This document shows, piece by piece, positions 63,701-64,000 of a stretch of DNA of 64,000 nucleotides. The notes beneath the pieces were generated by a model, which ran no database searches, had not been told where the DNA came from, and saw only the letters and a list, made by a program, of their open reading frames with translations. This DNA is from Himantopus leucocephalus (Eukaryota > Chordata > Aves > Charadriiformes > Recurvirostridae), in NCBI GenBank assembly GCA_003993805.1, contig RSEF01000003.1:40175755-40239754 (forward strand), given 5' to 3'. Both the position numbers and the translations under genes were made by a program. Each line of letters begins with the position of its first letter. The stretch's first letter is position 1.

Positions 63701-64000
63701 GCCTAAACACTGAGCAGAAAATAAATCCAGAACAGTTTTTATTCCAACTTTTAAGGAAATCTGTGATTATTAAGGTACCTGTTTCTTATTGGATTGCTGG
63801 CATAGGTGTCTAGGTTTTAGTTATCTCTTAATCAGCTGAAAGACCCAAGTGCAGTTAATTCTACTCTAGAAGTCTCTTTCGATCAACAGCAGAAATAGGC
63901 AAAATAAGGTTATATTAAAATTAATAAAGCTGAATATCTCTTTTAGGGTTTTTTTCCTCTTTTCTTTCTATGCTCATTCCCATTTACATACTTGTTTTAC
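60706..64000. other. FMN2 intron sequence to window end
   Basis: AT-rich intron with a TG/TA-rich simple repeat at 61,978-62,028. A splice-like open segment at 61,067-61,317 is not phase-compatible with the preceding FMN2 exon. No recognised coding exon before the window ends. Confidence 0.6.
61978..62028. repeat. TG/TA/CA-rich simple repeat
   Basis: Alternating purine-pyrimidine stretch with TGTGTGTATGTGTGTG and ATATATGTATATACACATG. Confidence 0.85.

Overview
The window looks like nuclear DNA from a bird. It is AT-rich and gene-poor, and it carries CR1 LINE 3' ends with the diagnostic ATTCTATG tail. Two copies of an LTR of a kind I know from neoavian genomes are present. The only gene I recognise is formin-2 (FMN2) on the + strand. 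I cannot name the species.

Layout. Positions 1 to about 35.6 kb show no gene I can support. This stretch is upstream of FMN2; in human the next gene on that side is CHRM3, but no part of CHRM3 is visible here. It holds a broken LTR at 3.05-3.35 kb, decayed MIR/L3-like fragments, simple repeats, a 56-bp tandem duplication and a GC-rich but CpG-poor block at 31.2-32.4 kb. The 5' third of FMN2 runs from about 35.6 kb to the window end: a large first coding exon (to 37,607), an exon at 47,274-47,421 and an exon at 53,265-53,326. The rest of the gene (coiled-coil region, proline-rich FH1, actin-nucleating FH2) must lie beyond 64 kb. The introns hold CR1 fragments, one complete solo LTR with a 5-bp target-site duplication, and a candidate conserved noncoding block at 40.3-40.96 kb.

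Two points about FMN2 deserve attention. The reading frame extends 126 codons upstream of the conserved MGNQDGK start and is preceded by a good splice acceptor. The phases of the first and second exons found here do not fit each other, so one coding exon between them is missing from view. A 100-N gap lies in that interval.

Assembly quality matters for reading this window. There are two 100-N gaps, both inside repeats. There are also three single-N positions, each flanked by a direct repeat, which look like contig ends that overlap but were not merged.

No RNA gene, CRISPR array or novel biological system was found. The most useful observations concern FMN2 transcript structure and repeat or assembly structure.
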